Part shown: positions 43,939 to 52,809 of the stretch, in pieces
Numbering within the stretch: position 1 is the stretch's first letter
Layout of the letters: each line of letters starts with the position of its first letter
NCBI RefSeq assembly: GCF_000176175.1
Contig: NZ_ACZP01000019.1
Location: 18,866-82,865 of the forward strand
Length of the DNA: 64,000 nucleotides
Source of the DNA: Vibrio furnissii CIP 102972
GTDB taxonomy: Bacteria > Pseudomonadota > Gammaproteobacteria > Enterobacterales > Vibrionaceae
Direction: 5' to 3'
Translations under genes and position numbers: made by a program
Notes under the pieces: generated by a model
What the model was told of the DNA's origin: nothing
Database searches by the model: none
The model's input: only the letters and a program-made list of their open reading frames with translations

Positions 43939-45363
43939 TTAAAGCTTTTTGATAAATCGGCTTTCCACTTGCATTGTGAATTGGTTGCTGTCATCGGTGA
44001 GTATAAACTGAATTGTCGCAACCGGAGAGCTGAGATTGTCAGGTTTGACCCCCAAACTCATCGGCAGGTTGAGCACTTCGCCCGGTTCGACCTGCACCGT
44101 TTGCTTGCCGTACCACGAGACGTCGGTCAGACCGCTGACATCGAGCGTATAGGTTTGGATGTGCTGCGTTTTGTTGATTACCTTGAGGGTGTAGGTGTTT
44201 TCAATCTCGCCGGAGCTGTTGGTGCGGAACAACTGGCTGCGGTCGCGAATCACACTGAGCCCGGCCGGATCCACCGCGGCCACCTGAGCAAAGAACAAGC
44301 CGATCATCACCAGTAACACCGCACCATAACCCAGCAGTTTCGGCCGCATCACTTTGGTGTGTTTGCCCGACAAGCGGTGCTCGGTGGTGTAGCTGATCAA
44401 GCCTTTATCGTAGCCCATGCGTGCCATGGTGGTGTCACATGCGTCAATGCAGGCCCCGCAGTTGATGCACTCATATTGCAGGCCGTCACGAATATCGATA
44501 CCGGTTGGACACACCTGAACGCACAAATCACAGTCAATGCAGTCACCCAAGCCGAGCGCTTTGGGATCGGCTTTGCGTGAACGCGGGCCGCGCTGTTCAC
44601 CCCGTTCGGTGTTGTAACCCACAATGAAAGTGTCTTTGTCGAACATCGCCGATTGGAAGCGTGCGTACGGGCACATGTGAATACACATAATCGAGCGCAT
44701 CCACCCCGCGTTGCCGTAAGTGCAGATGGCGAAGAACATCACCCAGAACACCGGCCAGAAGGTGGCGTTGAAGGTAAAGAAATCGATCACCAAATCGCGC
44801 ACTGGCACAAAGTAGCCGACAAAGGTAAACCCGGTCGCCAACGCAATCGCAAACCAAGCGATGTGTTTGGCGGTTTTGCGCATCGCCAAATTGGCGGTCA
44901 TTTTGTTGCCGTCTTGCTTGCGGCGTTTGTTGGCGCTGCCTTCGAGTTTCTCTTCAAACCAGATGTACATGAAAGTCCATACGGTTTGCGGGCACAAGTA
45001 ACCACACCACACGCGGCCTAAAAAGGTGGTGATAAAGAACAGGCCGAACGCGGCGATCATAAACAGCAGCGCGAGCAGGGTTAGATCCTGCGGGTATAAG
45101 GTGGTGCCAAAGAAGTTGAACTGCTGATGACCGAGGTCGAGCAATATGGCCTGGCGGTTGCCGTAGGAGATCCACGGAATCAAACCAAACAGCAACAAGA
45201 GAAACCAGCCGCCGTAACGGCGCAGTTTCTGGTAGGTTCCTTTGCTTTCGCGCACGTAAATGCGATTGCTCGGGTTGAATCGGTCGCCTTCCTGACCCTT
45301 GTGGGTCTTTGGGTTAAAGACTTTCGGAGTCACATCTTTGATGTCGATCTTATCCTGACTCAT
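43939..45363 (-). CDS. ccoG: Cytochrome c oxidase accessory protein CcoG (FixG/RdxA family)
   Basis: Membrane ferredoxin of 474 aa needed to mature the copper centre of cbb3 oxidase, where it is a cupric reductase. About five membrane helices in the first half, with the CGYLCPQTVWTFMYIW motif. It then has two 4Fe-4S sites, CIDCDLCVQVCP and CINCGACIDACD, and a C-terminal periplasmic Ig-like domain. The ATG at 45363 was chosen over a TTG one codon earlier. The ccoNOPQ genes are not in this window. Confidence 0.95.
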   Translation of the reverse strand: MSQDKIDIKDVTPKVFNPKTHKGQEGDRFNPSNRIYVRESKGTYQKLRRYGGWFLLLLFGLIPWISYGNRQAILLDLGHQQFNFFGTTLYPQDLTLLALLFMIAAFGLFFITTFLGRVWCGYLCPQTVWTFMYIWFEEKLEGSANKRRKQDGNKMTANLAMRKTAKHIAWFAIALATGFTFVGYFVPVRDLVIDFFTFNATFWPVFWVMFFAICTYGNAGWMRSIMCIHMCPYARFQSAMFDKDTFIVGYNTERGEQRGPRSRKADPKALGLGDCIDCDLCVQVCPTGIDIRDGLQYECINCGACIDACDTTMARMGYDKGLISYTTEHRLSGKHTKVMRPKLLGYGAVLLVMIGLFFAQVAAVDPAGLSVIRDRSQLFRTNSSGEIENTYTLKVINKTQHIQTYTLDVSGLTDVSWYGKQTVQVEPGEVLNLPMSLGVKPDNLSSPVATIQFILTDDSNQFTMQVESRFIKKL

Positions 45364-45578
45364 CAAATTATCCTTTTGGGCATCATGGTGCGATTTCTGG
45401 TGATCACACTCTTTTTGACATGGCTTAACCCGTCATACGCAAATGGCGCAGCAGGGGAGTATGGTTGCTTCATAAAGTGGTGATTATAGCGGCAATCACA
45501 TTTTTATTTCTTTAACGCAATCAACCTTTAACAACAAATATCCTTACATTTTTGCCAGTTATCATTAACATTGCGGAT

Positions 45579-45605
45579 AAAAAAAGAGCGGCCATGGGCC
45601 GCTCT
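45579..45605 (-). terminator. Terminator of yihD
   Basis: Perfect stem AGAGCGGCC / GGCCGCTCT with a 3-base loop and a minus-strand U-tract. It lies 18 bp after the yihD stop. Confidence 0.9.
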
Positions 45606-45622
45606 GCATAATGAGGATGAGA

Positions 45623-45889
45623 TTACTTGATGATGCCACGGGCGCGGAGGATCGCGGTTTTAAAATCGTCTTCGTAGTCTTTTTTCAAGCCAGGAATGAC
45701 CGCATCTTTGGCGCTGTTGCGCATCTTGAGATGGTAGATCAATACATCATCCGTGAGCTCTTCCAGCGGGCCTTGGTAACCGGCTTCCGCGGCCAGTTTG
45801 CAGATAAACGGGATCAGATTCAGCTCGGAATCTTTATGCCATTCTGGCTCCAGCAATTGCAACAATTCTTCGACGCGATGACACTTCAT
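45623..45889 (-). CDS. yihD: YihD family protein (DUF1040)
   Basis: 88-aa soluble protein. LTDDVLIYHLKMRNSAKDAV, IPGLKKDYEDDFKTAILRAR and the start MKCHRVEELLQLLEPEW align with E. coli YihD over the whole length. Function unknown. In E. coli it is the neighbour of srkA-dsbA; here ccoG stands between them. Confidence 0.93.
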   Translation of the reverse strand: MKCHRVEELLQLLEPEWHKDSELNLIPFICKLAAEAGYQGPLEELTDDVLIYHLKMRNSAKDAVIPGLKKDYEDDFKTAILRARGIIK

Positions 45890-45987
45890 ACTTTCTCCAC
45901 ATTTTTTGTAATGGTTTGGTGTAAAGGTATCAAATTGCGCACGGAATACAATCGGTGAAGGGGCGACACACTCAAATTGAGGACAAG

Positions 45988-46016
45988 AAAAAAGCGCAGG
46001 GTAAGCTGCGCTTTTT
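45988..46016 (-). terminator. Terminator of the 55-aa gene
   Basis: AAAAGCGCAG pairs with CTGCGCTTTT around a 6-base loop; the minus strand ends in six U residues. It starts a few bases after the stop codon at 46019. Confidence 0.88.
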
Positions 46017-46018
46017 AA

Positions 46019-46186
46019 TTAAGCGGCCTGGACCACTTTTGTTTCTGGCGATGCAGAGACTGCATTTTTCTCGACAAGAGTAGGCGCGGGCGCGATTTTT
46101 TTCGCAACCGGTGCAGCAGCAAAACCACTGCGACGGCGCATTGCACTACGGTTAGTGTGCGAAAACCTGACAGCTGTTGGGCGCAT
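46019..46186 (-). CDS. Unrecognised 55-aa protein
   Basis: Begins MRPTAVRFSHTNRSAMRRRS with seven basic residues in the first 20. It continues GFAAAPVAKKIAPAPTLVEK and ends KVVQAA, an alanine-, proline- and valine-rich tail with no clear membrane helix, so it is probably disordered. An AGG site is 7 bp before the ATG, a promoter and hairpin lie just upstream and a strong terminator follows, so the unit has all the signals of a real gene. No family recognised. Confidence 0.65.
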   Translation of the reverse strand: MRPTAVRFSHTNRSAMRRRSGFAAAPVAKKIAPAPTLVEKNAVSASPETKVVQAA

Positions 46187-46201
46187 TCAGTAACCTAACG
46201 G

Positions 46202-46234
46202 TCAGGCATATCCATTGCCGATGTAATGGCCTGA
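46202..46234 (-). promoter_or_regulatory. Leader hairpin of the 55-aa gene
   Basis: On the minus strand TCAGG-CCATT pairs with AATGG-CCTGA around an 8-base loop, with a 5-base bulge (ATATG) on one side. It ends 8 bases before the ribosome-binding site and may begin at the first base of the transcript. Confidence 0.5.
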
Positions 46235-46237
46235 ATC

Positions 46238-46267
46238 ATTATGAGTTGCTCTTCTGCATCTGAACAA
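46238..46267 (-). promoter_or_regulatory. Promoter of the 55-aa gene
   Basis: Minus strand TTGTTC (46262-46267) and CATAAT (46238-46243) with an 18-bp spacer; the start would be near 46231. Confidence 0.5.
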
Positions 46268-46326
46268 AAATGAAGAAGAATGGCTCATTCTGGCGAACGC
46301 CAATCCAAATAATGACTCAGGAATAA

Positions 46327-46344
46327 CGATATGCATGCATATCG
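46327..46344. repeat. Perfect 18-bp palindrome
   Basis: CGATATGCATGCATATCG reads the same on both strands. It lies between the divergent 55-aa gene and the Spo0M-like gene, so it could be an operator for either. No regulator is recognised. The rest of 46268-46486 shows no gene. Confidence 0.6.
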
Positions 46345-46486
46345 AAGTTAGAGTAGCACCAAGTTTGCAAATGATCGATAGTTAACCAATGTTTATGTTA
46401 AAGAAATGCTTGTGGTGTGTGAGAATCGCCATTGTGTTCGCAATCTTTTCCGCTTTACACTGGGCGCTCAACAACAGGAGGTGTGT

Positions 46487-47278
46487 ATGTCATTTCTGAA
46501 GAAAACCCTCGCCAGTTTTGGCATCGGTTCGGCGAAAGTCGACTCCGTCTTGCAGCAGGAAGCCTTGATCCCGGGCCAAACGGTCAAAGTGACCATTCAC
46601 GTGTACGGAGGTGCCACAGCGCAAGCGATCGATAACATCGAACTCAAACTCTGCTGTCGTTACATCGCAGAAGTGACCATGGCACGGGGCCGTGAAGAGG
46701 GCGGCAGCACGCGTCGCATGCCGCAAGCGCACACGCTGGCCAGTTGGTCGTTGCCGTATGCATTTACCATTGCTGCGGGAGAGACGCGCGATTTTGACGT
46801 CGAGCTTGTGGTGCCATGGAACACGCCCGTCACCATTGGCGATGCCAAAGTGTGGCTCGAAACCGGGTTGGATATCGCCATGGCGATCGATCCGGCGGAC
46901 AAAGACATGCTCACCGTCCGCCCGGATCCATTCATGGATGGCATTTTTACCGCCTTGGAAGCGCAAGGATTACGCCTGCGCCAAGTGGAGTGCGAAGCCG
47001 CCAAAGGGTTTGCGCTGCCGTTTGTGCAGGAGTTTGAATTTGTGCCCACCGACGGCCCGTTTCATGGTCGCTGGCGTGAATTGGAAATCGTGGCTTATCG
47101 CGATAAAGACCTGTTGCAGATGTGGTTTGAGATCGACCGTTTTCAACATGGCGCGACGGGAATGTTGGCCAGCTTGCTGGGTAAAGGCGAGCTGAAACGT
47201 CAGTTGACGCTCCCCTGCACCTTGTCGCCAACGCAGGCGGGTGAACGCGTATTGCAGTTTCTAGATAGCCATTCCTAA
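46487..47278 (+). CDS. Sporulation-control protein Spo0M family
   Basis: Arrestin-like protein of 263 aa. The start is fixed by a perfect AGGAGG 4 bp upstream of the ATG at 46487 (MSFLKKTLASFGIGSAKVDSVL). KVDSVLQQEALIPGQTVKVTIHVYGG and the following beta-rich domain define the family. This organism does not form spores; the role in Vibrio is unknown. No signal peptide or membrane segment. Confidence 0.88.
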   Translation: MSFLKKTLASFGIGSAKVDSVLQQEALIPGQTVKVTIHVYGGATAQAIDNIELKLCCRYIAEVTMARGREEGGSTRRMPQAHTLASWSLPYAFTIAAGETRDFDVELVVPWNTPVTIGDAKVWLETGLDIAMAIDPADKDMLTVRPDPFMDGIFTALEAQGLRLRQVECEAAKGFALPFVQEFEFVPTDGPFHGRWRELEIVAYRDKDLLQMWFEIDRFQHGATGMLASLLGKGELKRQLTLPCTLSPTQAGERVLQFLDSHS

Positions 47279-47367
47279 GGTGAACATCGGCGTGAAACTT
47301 CTGGCTTACATGTGTACGCTGAATGTGCCATACTAGCGCCGAACTATCGCACGGATTGGGAAATCGT

Positions 47368-48012
47368 ATGTCGAGTACTGCTTATAGCGTCAAAGAAGAA
47401 GTTGCCAATGCGATCAGCCATGGCATCGGCTTCATTCTGGGGATTGTCGGTTTGGTCCTATTGTTGGTCAAAGCGATGGATCACCGGGCGGATGCGCTGA
47501 CTTTGGCCAGCATGAGTATTTACGGCGGCAGCATGATTGCGCTGTTTCTTGCCTCGACGCTGTATCATGCGATCCCGCATCAAAACGCCAAACGGTGGTT
47601 GAAAACCTTTGATCACTGCGCGATTTATCTCTTGATTGCCGGCAGTTACACGCCGTTTCTGTTGGTCAGCCTGCGCACGCCGTTGGCGTTTGGGCTGATG
47701 ATCGTGATCTGGCTGATTGCGCTGTTTGGCATCATCATGAAAATTGCGTTTGTGTACCGCTTTAAGCGTTTATCGCTGGTGACCTATCTGATCATGGGGT
47801 GGTTGTCGCTGATTGTGATTTATCAGCTGGCCCTGAATCTGGATGTGGGTGGGTTAACCTTGCTGGCTGCGGGCGGGGTGGTGTATTCGCTGGGCGTGAT
47901 TTTCTATGTGGCGAAACGCATTCCGTACAATCATGCCATTTGGCATGCGTTTGTTTTGGCCGGATGCGCTTGCCACTTTCTGGCGATCTACCTCTATATC
48001 GACCCGGTTTAA
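47368..48012 (+). CDS. trhA: Hemolysin III / TrhA (PAQR family) membrane protein
   Basis: 214 aa, seven predicted membrane helices. The family signatures EEVANAISHGIGFILGIVG, LYHAIPHQNAKRWLKTFDHCAIYLLIAGSYTPF (read in parts) and the C-terminal HAIWHAFVLAGCACHFLAI with its histidines, which bind zinc in the PAQR fold, are present. E. coli TrhA affects membrane energetics; it is probably not a true hemolysin. Start is the ATG at 47368. Its stop codon overlaps that of the convergent DUF3157 gene. Confidence 0.9.
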   Translation: MSSTAYSVKEEVANAISHGIGFILGIVGLVLLLVKAMDHRADALTLASMSIYGGSMIALFLASTLYHAIPHQNAKRWLKTFDHCAIYLLIAGSYTPFLLVSLRTPLAFGLMIVIWLIALFGIIMKIAFVYRFKRLSLVTYLIMGWLSLIVIYQLALNLDVGGLTLLAAGGVVYSLGVIFYVAKRIPYNHAIWHAFVLAGCACHFLAIYLYIDPV

Positions 48013-48575
48013 CGGGTCTCGACTTGGTTCACGCTGGCGCGAATTTGATAGCGCGGCGCTTCAGCCACGTTCACTTCAATGGCTTTGCCGGCCACTGAGG
48101 CCTGCGGGCGCAGGTAGGTGTCGGCCATCCGTTTGATCGACTGCCAAATGGTGCTGGTTTGTGTGGCGAGCACTTGGCCTTGCTCATCCAGAATTTCAAC
48201 TTTCAGTTCAATGTTGATCACCGATTGGCTGCTCTGGTTGGTGATCGCGGTGGGAAGCACTAAGCGGCCATCACGATAGCGCGCGCTGCCCAGCACAATG
48301 TCGATGCCAGAATTGCTCAGTTGCAGGGTCGGTTTGTCGCTGCCGAGCTCAATCATGCTGGCGCGCTGCGCTTTAACCAGCGGCGCTGCGATCACGGGTG
48401 CGGCGGCCACGACCGCTGTGTCGCTGGGCTGGACGGTGGGGGCGACCGGCTGCACGTATTGCCAAGTAAAGTCATCGTTCAGTTGTACGTGACGGCCATC
48501 TTGTAGCGTGACCACTTCGCTCGCCAGGGCAAGTGGTGCCCAGCTTGCCATCATCAACGTGATTAGGTTTTTCAT
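48009..48575 (-). CDS. DUF3157-family secreted protein
   Basis: 188 aa from the ATG at 48575. Signal peptide near residues 1-18 (MKNLITLMMASWAPLALA), then TLQDGRHVQLNDDFTWQYV, the typical short motif of DUF3157, an alanine- and proline-rich linker, and a beta-rich C-terminal domain (LVLPTAITNQSSQSVINIEL). Function unknown. It follows trkH by 8 bp, so it is the last gene of the def-trkH unit. Confidence 0.8.
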   Translation of the reverse strand: MKNLITLMMASWAPLALASEVVTLQDGRHVQLNDDFTWQYVQPVAPTVQPSDTAVVAAAPVIAAPLVKAQRASMIELGSDKPTLQLSNSGIDIVLGSARYRDGRLVLPTAITNQSSQSVINIELKVEILDEQGQVLATQTSTIWQSIKRMADTYLRPQASVAGKAIEVNVAEAPRYQIRASVNQVETR

Positions 48576-48583
48576 CTGTATCC

Positions 48584-50029
48584 TTAACGTCGCCAGAACG
48601 CAGGGAAGAACAACACCAAAATGGTGAGGATTTCCAAACGCCCCATCAACATACCAAAACTTAAAATCCACTTCGCTGCGTCAGGCAGCGGAGCAAAGTT
48701 ACCGGTTGGGCCAATCACACTTCCCATCCCCGGGCCAACGTTGGCCACGGCGGTGATTGCTCCCGTAATACTGGTGGTTGGGTCAAGCCCCATGACTGAC
48801 AATGCGCCAGCGATGAGAATAATCGTGATGATGAACGTCACGCCAAACGCCACCACTGAGCGCACGATATCTTCGTTCACTGGGCGCTGATTGTAGCGTT
48901 GCACGAACACGCCAGAGGGATGAATCAAGCACATCATCTGGTTTTTGAGCAGCGCAAAACAGATCTGAAAACGGAAAATCTTAATCCCGCCCGAAGTGGA
49001 ACCGGAACACGCCCCTGCCATCATCAAAAACGCAAACAGCGTACTGGGCAGGGCGCCCCAAGCGGTAAAGTCATCCAAGCCAAACCCCGTGGTGGTTACC
49101 ACCGAGACGATGTTAAACATCGATACGCGCAGCGCATCCAACATTGCGTAGCCGTTATTGAAGTGAAGCCAGAAGGCGACGATCAGGCTGCTGATGATAA
49201 ACAGCAGGAAGAAGCCTTGGACTTGTGCATCTTTGAACAGCTCTTGTGGACGGCGTTTGCGCAGAGCCGTCACAAACAGCAGAAATGGCAGACCACCGAG
49301 GAACATAAACAGCGTTGCAACCCAATGCGAGCCGTTGGAGAAATGGTTCATGGAGCCGTCAGAGGTTGAGTAACCACCGGTAGACAGCGTGGTGAAGGCG
49401 TGGTTAATCGCGTCAAACAATCGCATGCCCGTCAGCATGTAACCGACAATGCACAGCCCGGTGAGCACCAGATACACCGCCACAATGTTTTTTGCCACAG
49501 TTTTAGCGCGTGGGCTGCTTTTATCGGACCAGTCGGAGGATTCGGTTTGGAACAGGCGCATCCCACCCACGTTGAGCATCGGCAATACCGCCACCGCCAT
49601 CACGATGAACCCAACCCCGCCAAGCCATTGCAAGATGGAGCGCCACAGCAAAATACTGGGCGCCATGGTGTCGAGGCCGCTCAGCACGGTGGAACCAGTA
49701 GTGGTTATGCCAGACATCGTCTCGAAGTAAGCGTCAGTAAAGCTGATGTGATTGATGAACACAAACGGCAACGCCGCGAACGCACTGGCGATGGTCCATA
49801 CCAAACTGGTGATGAGGAACATGTCGCGCACACTGAGGCGGAAATTCGACGTTCGGCCAATCGACAGGCAGATAAACGCCGCGATGTGGGTGATGATCAC
49901 CGCTTGTGCGAAGTCGAGAAAGCCGCCGGTCCCGGTGAAAAAAGCCACCAGCGTGGGCACGTACATGAACAGGGCCAGTTTGGATAAAACCAACCCAATA
50001 ACAAACATGATGGGGCGTAAATTCAGCAT
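48584..50029 (-). CDS. trkH: Trk potassium uptake system membrane protein TrkH
   Basis: K+ channel-like subunit of 481 aa with four repeated membrane-pore-membrane units. Pore loops are MSGITTTGSTVLSG, FTTLSTGGYSTSD, VTTTGFGLDDF and TAVANVGPGMGSV; the selectivity-filter glycines are visible. It is 12 bp downstream of trkA, whose protein gates it. Confidence 0.97.
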   Translation of the reverse strand: MLNLRPIMFVIGLVLSKLALFMYVPTLVAFFTGTGGFLDFAQAVIITHIAAFICLSIGRTSNFRLSVRDMFLITSLVWTIASAFAALPFVFINHISFTDAYFETMSGITTTGSTVLSGLDTMAPSILLWRSILQWLGGVGFIVMAVAVLPMLNVGGMRLFQTESSDWSDKSSPRAKTVAKNIVAVYLVLTGLCIVGYMLTGMRLFDAINHAFTTLSTGGYSTSDGSMNHFSNGSHWVATLFMFLGGLPFLLFVTALRKRRPQELFKDAQVQGFFLLFIISSLIVAFWLHFNNGYAMLDALRVSMFNIVSVVTTTGFGLDDFTAWGALPSTLFAFLMMAGACSGSTSGGIKIFRFQICFALLKNQMMCLIHPSGVFVQRYNQRPVNEDIVRSVVAFGVTFIITIILIAGALSVMGLDPTTSITGAITAVANVGPGMGSVIGPTGNFAPLPDAAKWILSFGMLMGRLEILTILVLFFPAFWRR

Positions 50030-50041
50030 AACGCCAACAAC

Positions 50042-51418
50042 CTATAGGAAAAACGGACTCGGTTGGAACAGGGCTTCCACGTCAGGCACGTATTTCTTGT
50101 CGACGAGGAACATCACCACGTGATCGTCCTGTTCAATGACCGTGCGATCGTGGGCGATCAGCACTTCTTCGCCACGCACGATGGCACCAATGGTGGTGCC
50201 CGGTGGCAGTTTGATATCACCCACCGCACGACCCACCACTTTGGAGGTGGTTTCATCGCCGTGCGCAATCGCTTCGATCGCTTCGGCGGCGCCGCGGCGC
50301 AGGGACGACACGTTGACGATATCGGCACGACGAACGTGCGTCAGCAGGGCTGAAATCGTGGCTTGTTGCGGTGAAATGGCGACGTCGATGACGCCCCCTT
50401 GCACCAGTTCAACGTACGCACCGCGTTGAATCAGCACCATCACTTTTTTAGCGCCCATGCGTTTGGCCAGCATGGCGGACATGATGTTGGTTTCATCTTC
50501 GTTGGTCAGGGCAATAAATACGTCGACCTGATCGATGTTCTCTTCGGTCAACAGCTCTTGATCGGCCGCGTCGCCACAGAATACGATGGTGTTTTCCAGC
50601 TCTTCCGACAGCTGTTCAGCGCGTTGATAGTTGCGCTCAATCAGTTTGACGCTGTAGCTGTGTTCCAAACGCATCGCTAGGCTCGCCCCGATGTTGCCAC
50701 CGCCGACAATCATGATGCGGCGATACGGTTTTTCTAGGCGTTGCAGTTCACTCATGACCGAGCGAATGTGATTGCTGGCGGCGACGAAGAACACTTCATC
50801 GTCCGCTTCAATAATGGTGGTGCCTTGCGGGCGAATCGGGCGTCCTTGGCGGAAAATCGCGGCGACGCGTGTGTCAATATGCGGCATATGCTCTCGCAGT
50901 GCTGACAAAGCATTGCCCACCAACGGACCACCGTAATAGGCTTTGACCGCCACCAGACTGACTTTTTCATCAGCAAAGCTCACCACTTGCAGCGCGCCGG
51001 GGTATTGCACCAAACGCTCAATGTAACTGGTCACCAGCTCTTCTGGAGCGATCAGGTGATCGACCGGAACCGCGCCGGATTGGAATAAGGCTTCTTTCTC
51101 GGCCAGATATTCGGGCGAGCGAATGCGGGCGATACGGTTTGGCGTGTTAAACAGCGTGAATGCCACTTGGCAGGCGACCATGTTGGTTTCATCGGTGTTG
51201 GTCACGGCCACGAGCATGTCGGCGTCTTGTGCGCCAGCTTCACGCAGCACATCCGGGTGGCTGGCATGGCCGTTCACCACGCGTAAATCATATTTATCTT
51301 GTAGTTCGCGCAGACGGTCGCTGTTTTTATCCACGACGGTGATGTCGTTGTTTTCTCCGACCAGGTTTTCCGCCAGCGTGCCGCCGACCTGACCTGCACC
51401 AAGAATGATGATTTTCAT
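50042..51418 (-). CDS. trkA: Trk potassium uptake system NAD-binding protein TrkA
   Basis: Cytoplasmic regulator of 458 aa, made of two tandem RCK_N-RCK_C units. The nucleotide-binding loops are ILGAGQVGGTLAENL (start of unit 1) and IVGGGNIGASLAMRLE (near 235). Co-transcribed with rsmB and trkH. A hairpin AAAGGCAGCT / AGCTGCCTTT (51445-51468) separates it from rsmB. Confidence 0.98.
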   Translation of the reverse strand: MKIIILGAGQVGGTLAENLVGENNDITVVDKNSDRLRELQDKYDLRVVNGHASHPDVLREAGAQDADMLVAVTNTDETNMVACQVAFTLFNTPNRIARIRSPEYLAEKEALFQSGAVPVDHLIAPEELVTSYIERLVQYPGALQVVSFADEKVSLVAVKAYYGGPLVGNALSALREHMPHIDTRVAAIFRQGRPIRPQGTTIIEADDEVFFVAASNHIRSVMSELQRLEKPYRRIMIVGGGNIGASLAMRLEHSYSVKLIERNYQRAEQLSEELENTIVFCGDAADQELLTEENIDQVDVFIALTNEDETNIMSAMLAKRMGAKKVMVLIQRGAYVELVQGGVIDVAISPQQATISALLTHVRRADIVNVSSLRRGAAEAIEAIAHGDETTSKVVGRAVGDIKLPPGTTIGAIVRGEEVLIAHDRTVIEQDDHVVMFLVDKKYVPDVEALFQPSPFFL

Positions 51419-51444
51419 ACCTTATTCTCTTGTGATTGCACGCC

Positions 51445-51468
51445 AAAGGCAGCTCGAGAGCTGCCTTT
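51445..51468 (-). other. Hairpin between rsmB and trkA
   Basis: A 10-bp perfect stem, AAAGGCAGCT / AGCTGCCTTT, with a 4-base loop, 10 bp after the rsmB stop. There is no U-tract on the minus strand, so it is more likely an RNA-stability or processing element than a terminator. Confidence 0.5.
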
Positions 51469-51478
51469 GCATCGTTTT

Positions 51479-52759
51479 TTACGCTTGTTTTGTCAGCACG
51501 GCGTAGTAGAAACCGTCCATATCCTCTTCACCAGGAAGAATCTGGCGGCCCGGATTGTCGAGCTCTGATCCCACCAGCTGCGCGTTCGATGTGCGCGCTA
51601 AGAAGTCTTTCACCTGCAGTACGTTTTCCTGCGGTGTAATTGAACACGTTGCGTACACCAAAGTACCACCCGGTTTCAACTGTTGCCACATTGCGTCGAG
51701 AATTTCGCGTTGCAGCTCCGCTAATGCCGCAATATCTTCTCCGCGACGCAGCCACTTGATGTCTGGGTGACGACGAATCACGCCCGTTGCTGAACACGGC
51801 GCATCGAGCAGAATGCGATCAAACTGACCGCCTTGCCACCACTGTTCTGGGTAACGCGCATCGCCGCACACCACTTTTGCGCTCAGGTTCAAGCGCTTGA
51901 GGTTGTCATGCACACGCTTGAGGCGCGTGTCATCGCAGTCAATCGCCACGACGTCGCACCCGTGGGTCCGTTCCAGAATGTGCGCAGTTTTGCCACCGGG
52001 TGCGGCGCAGCAATCCAGGATCAGTTCGCCGTCTTGCGGTTGCAAATAGTGTAACGCCAGCTGTGCCGCGGCATCTTGTACCGACACCCAACCTTGGGCA
52101 AAGCCCGGCAGTTGCGTCACATCGCACGGTGCGGCCAATTTTAATGCGTCATGTGCTTGCGAATGCACACTGCTATCAATGTTTTCATGATTGAGCAGCG
52201 CTTGATAGGCATCGCGCTCATGGTGCTGGTGGTTGACGCGCAGCCACATCGGCGCTTTGCTGTTGTTGGCTTCAACAATCGCTTCCCACTGCTGTGGGTA
52301 AGCGTTTTGCAGCAATTTGAGCAGCCAACTTGGGTGGCCATATTTGCCCGCATTGTGGCTCATCGCCTCGGTATCTAACGCATCTTGGTTGCGTTGGTAG
52401 TTGCGCAGCACGGCGTTGATCAGACCACGCAAGCGTGGGCCTTTGAGATCTTGAGCGCCTTCAACGGTTTCACCCACGGCCGCGTGCGGTGGAATCCGCA
52501 TAAAGCTCAGTTGGTAAATGCCGACCAAAATTAGATGGTGGAACACACGTTGTTTGCCCTTGAGTGGCGAGTCCATCAACGCATTGGCGATTGACTCCAA
52601 ACGTGGCAAATAGCGCAGCGCACCGTAGCAGATCTCCTGCAGCAGCGCGTGATCGCGAGGACGGATGTTTTGTTGAGCCGCCGGAAGCGCCATCGACAAA
52701 GACTGACCTTTATCAACAACTTGAAACAGAACCTGAGCGGCTGCAGCGCGAACATTCAT
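51479..52759 (-). CDS. rsmB: 16S rRNA (cytosine-967-C5)-methyltransferase RsmB
   Basis: 426 aa. An N-terminal NusB-like RNA-binding domain (about 1-140) and a SAM-dependent methyltransferase domain with CCAAPGGKTAHILE, DAPCSATGVIRRHPD and TCSITPQENVLQV, whose cysteines are the catalytic pair (PCS and TCS). Also called sun. Downstream of fmt. Confidence 0.97.
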   Translation of the reverse strand: MNVRAAAAQVLFQVVDKGQSLSMALPAAQQNIRPRDHALLQEICYGALRYLPRLESIANALMDSPLKGKQRVFHHLILVGIYQLSFMRIPPHAAVGETVEGAQDLKGPRLRGLINAVLRNYQRNQDALDTEAMSHNAGKYGHPSWLLKLLQNAYPQQWEAIVEANNSKAPMWLRVNHQHHERDAYQALLNHENIDSSVHSQAHDALKLAAPCDVTQLPGFAQGWVSVQDAAAQLALHYLQPQDGELILDCCAAPGGKTAHILERTHGCDVVAIDCDDTRLKRVHDNLKRLNLSAKVVCGDARYPEQWWQGGQFDRILLDAPCSATGVIRRHPDIKWLRRGEDIAALAELQREILDAMWQQLKPGGTLVYATCSITPQENVLQVKDFLARTSNAQLVGSELDNPGRQILPGEEDMDGFYYAVLTKQA

Positions 52760-52809
52760 AGTTAAACCTAATACAAAAAGGAACGACCCTACGCTGTAGG
52801 GCCGTGAAA

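Noticed and set aside
52787..52801. CCCTAC / GTAGGG hairpin between rsmB and fmt
   Set aside because: Short, no U-tract; kept only as a note, not called as a terminator.
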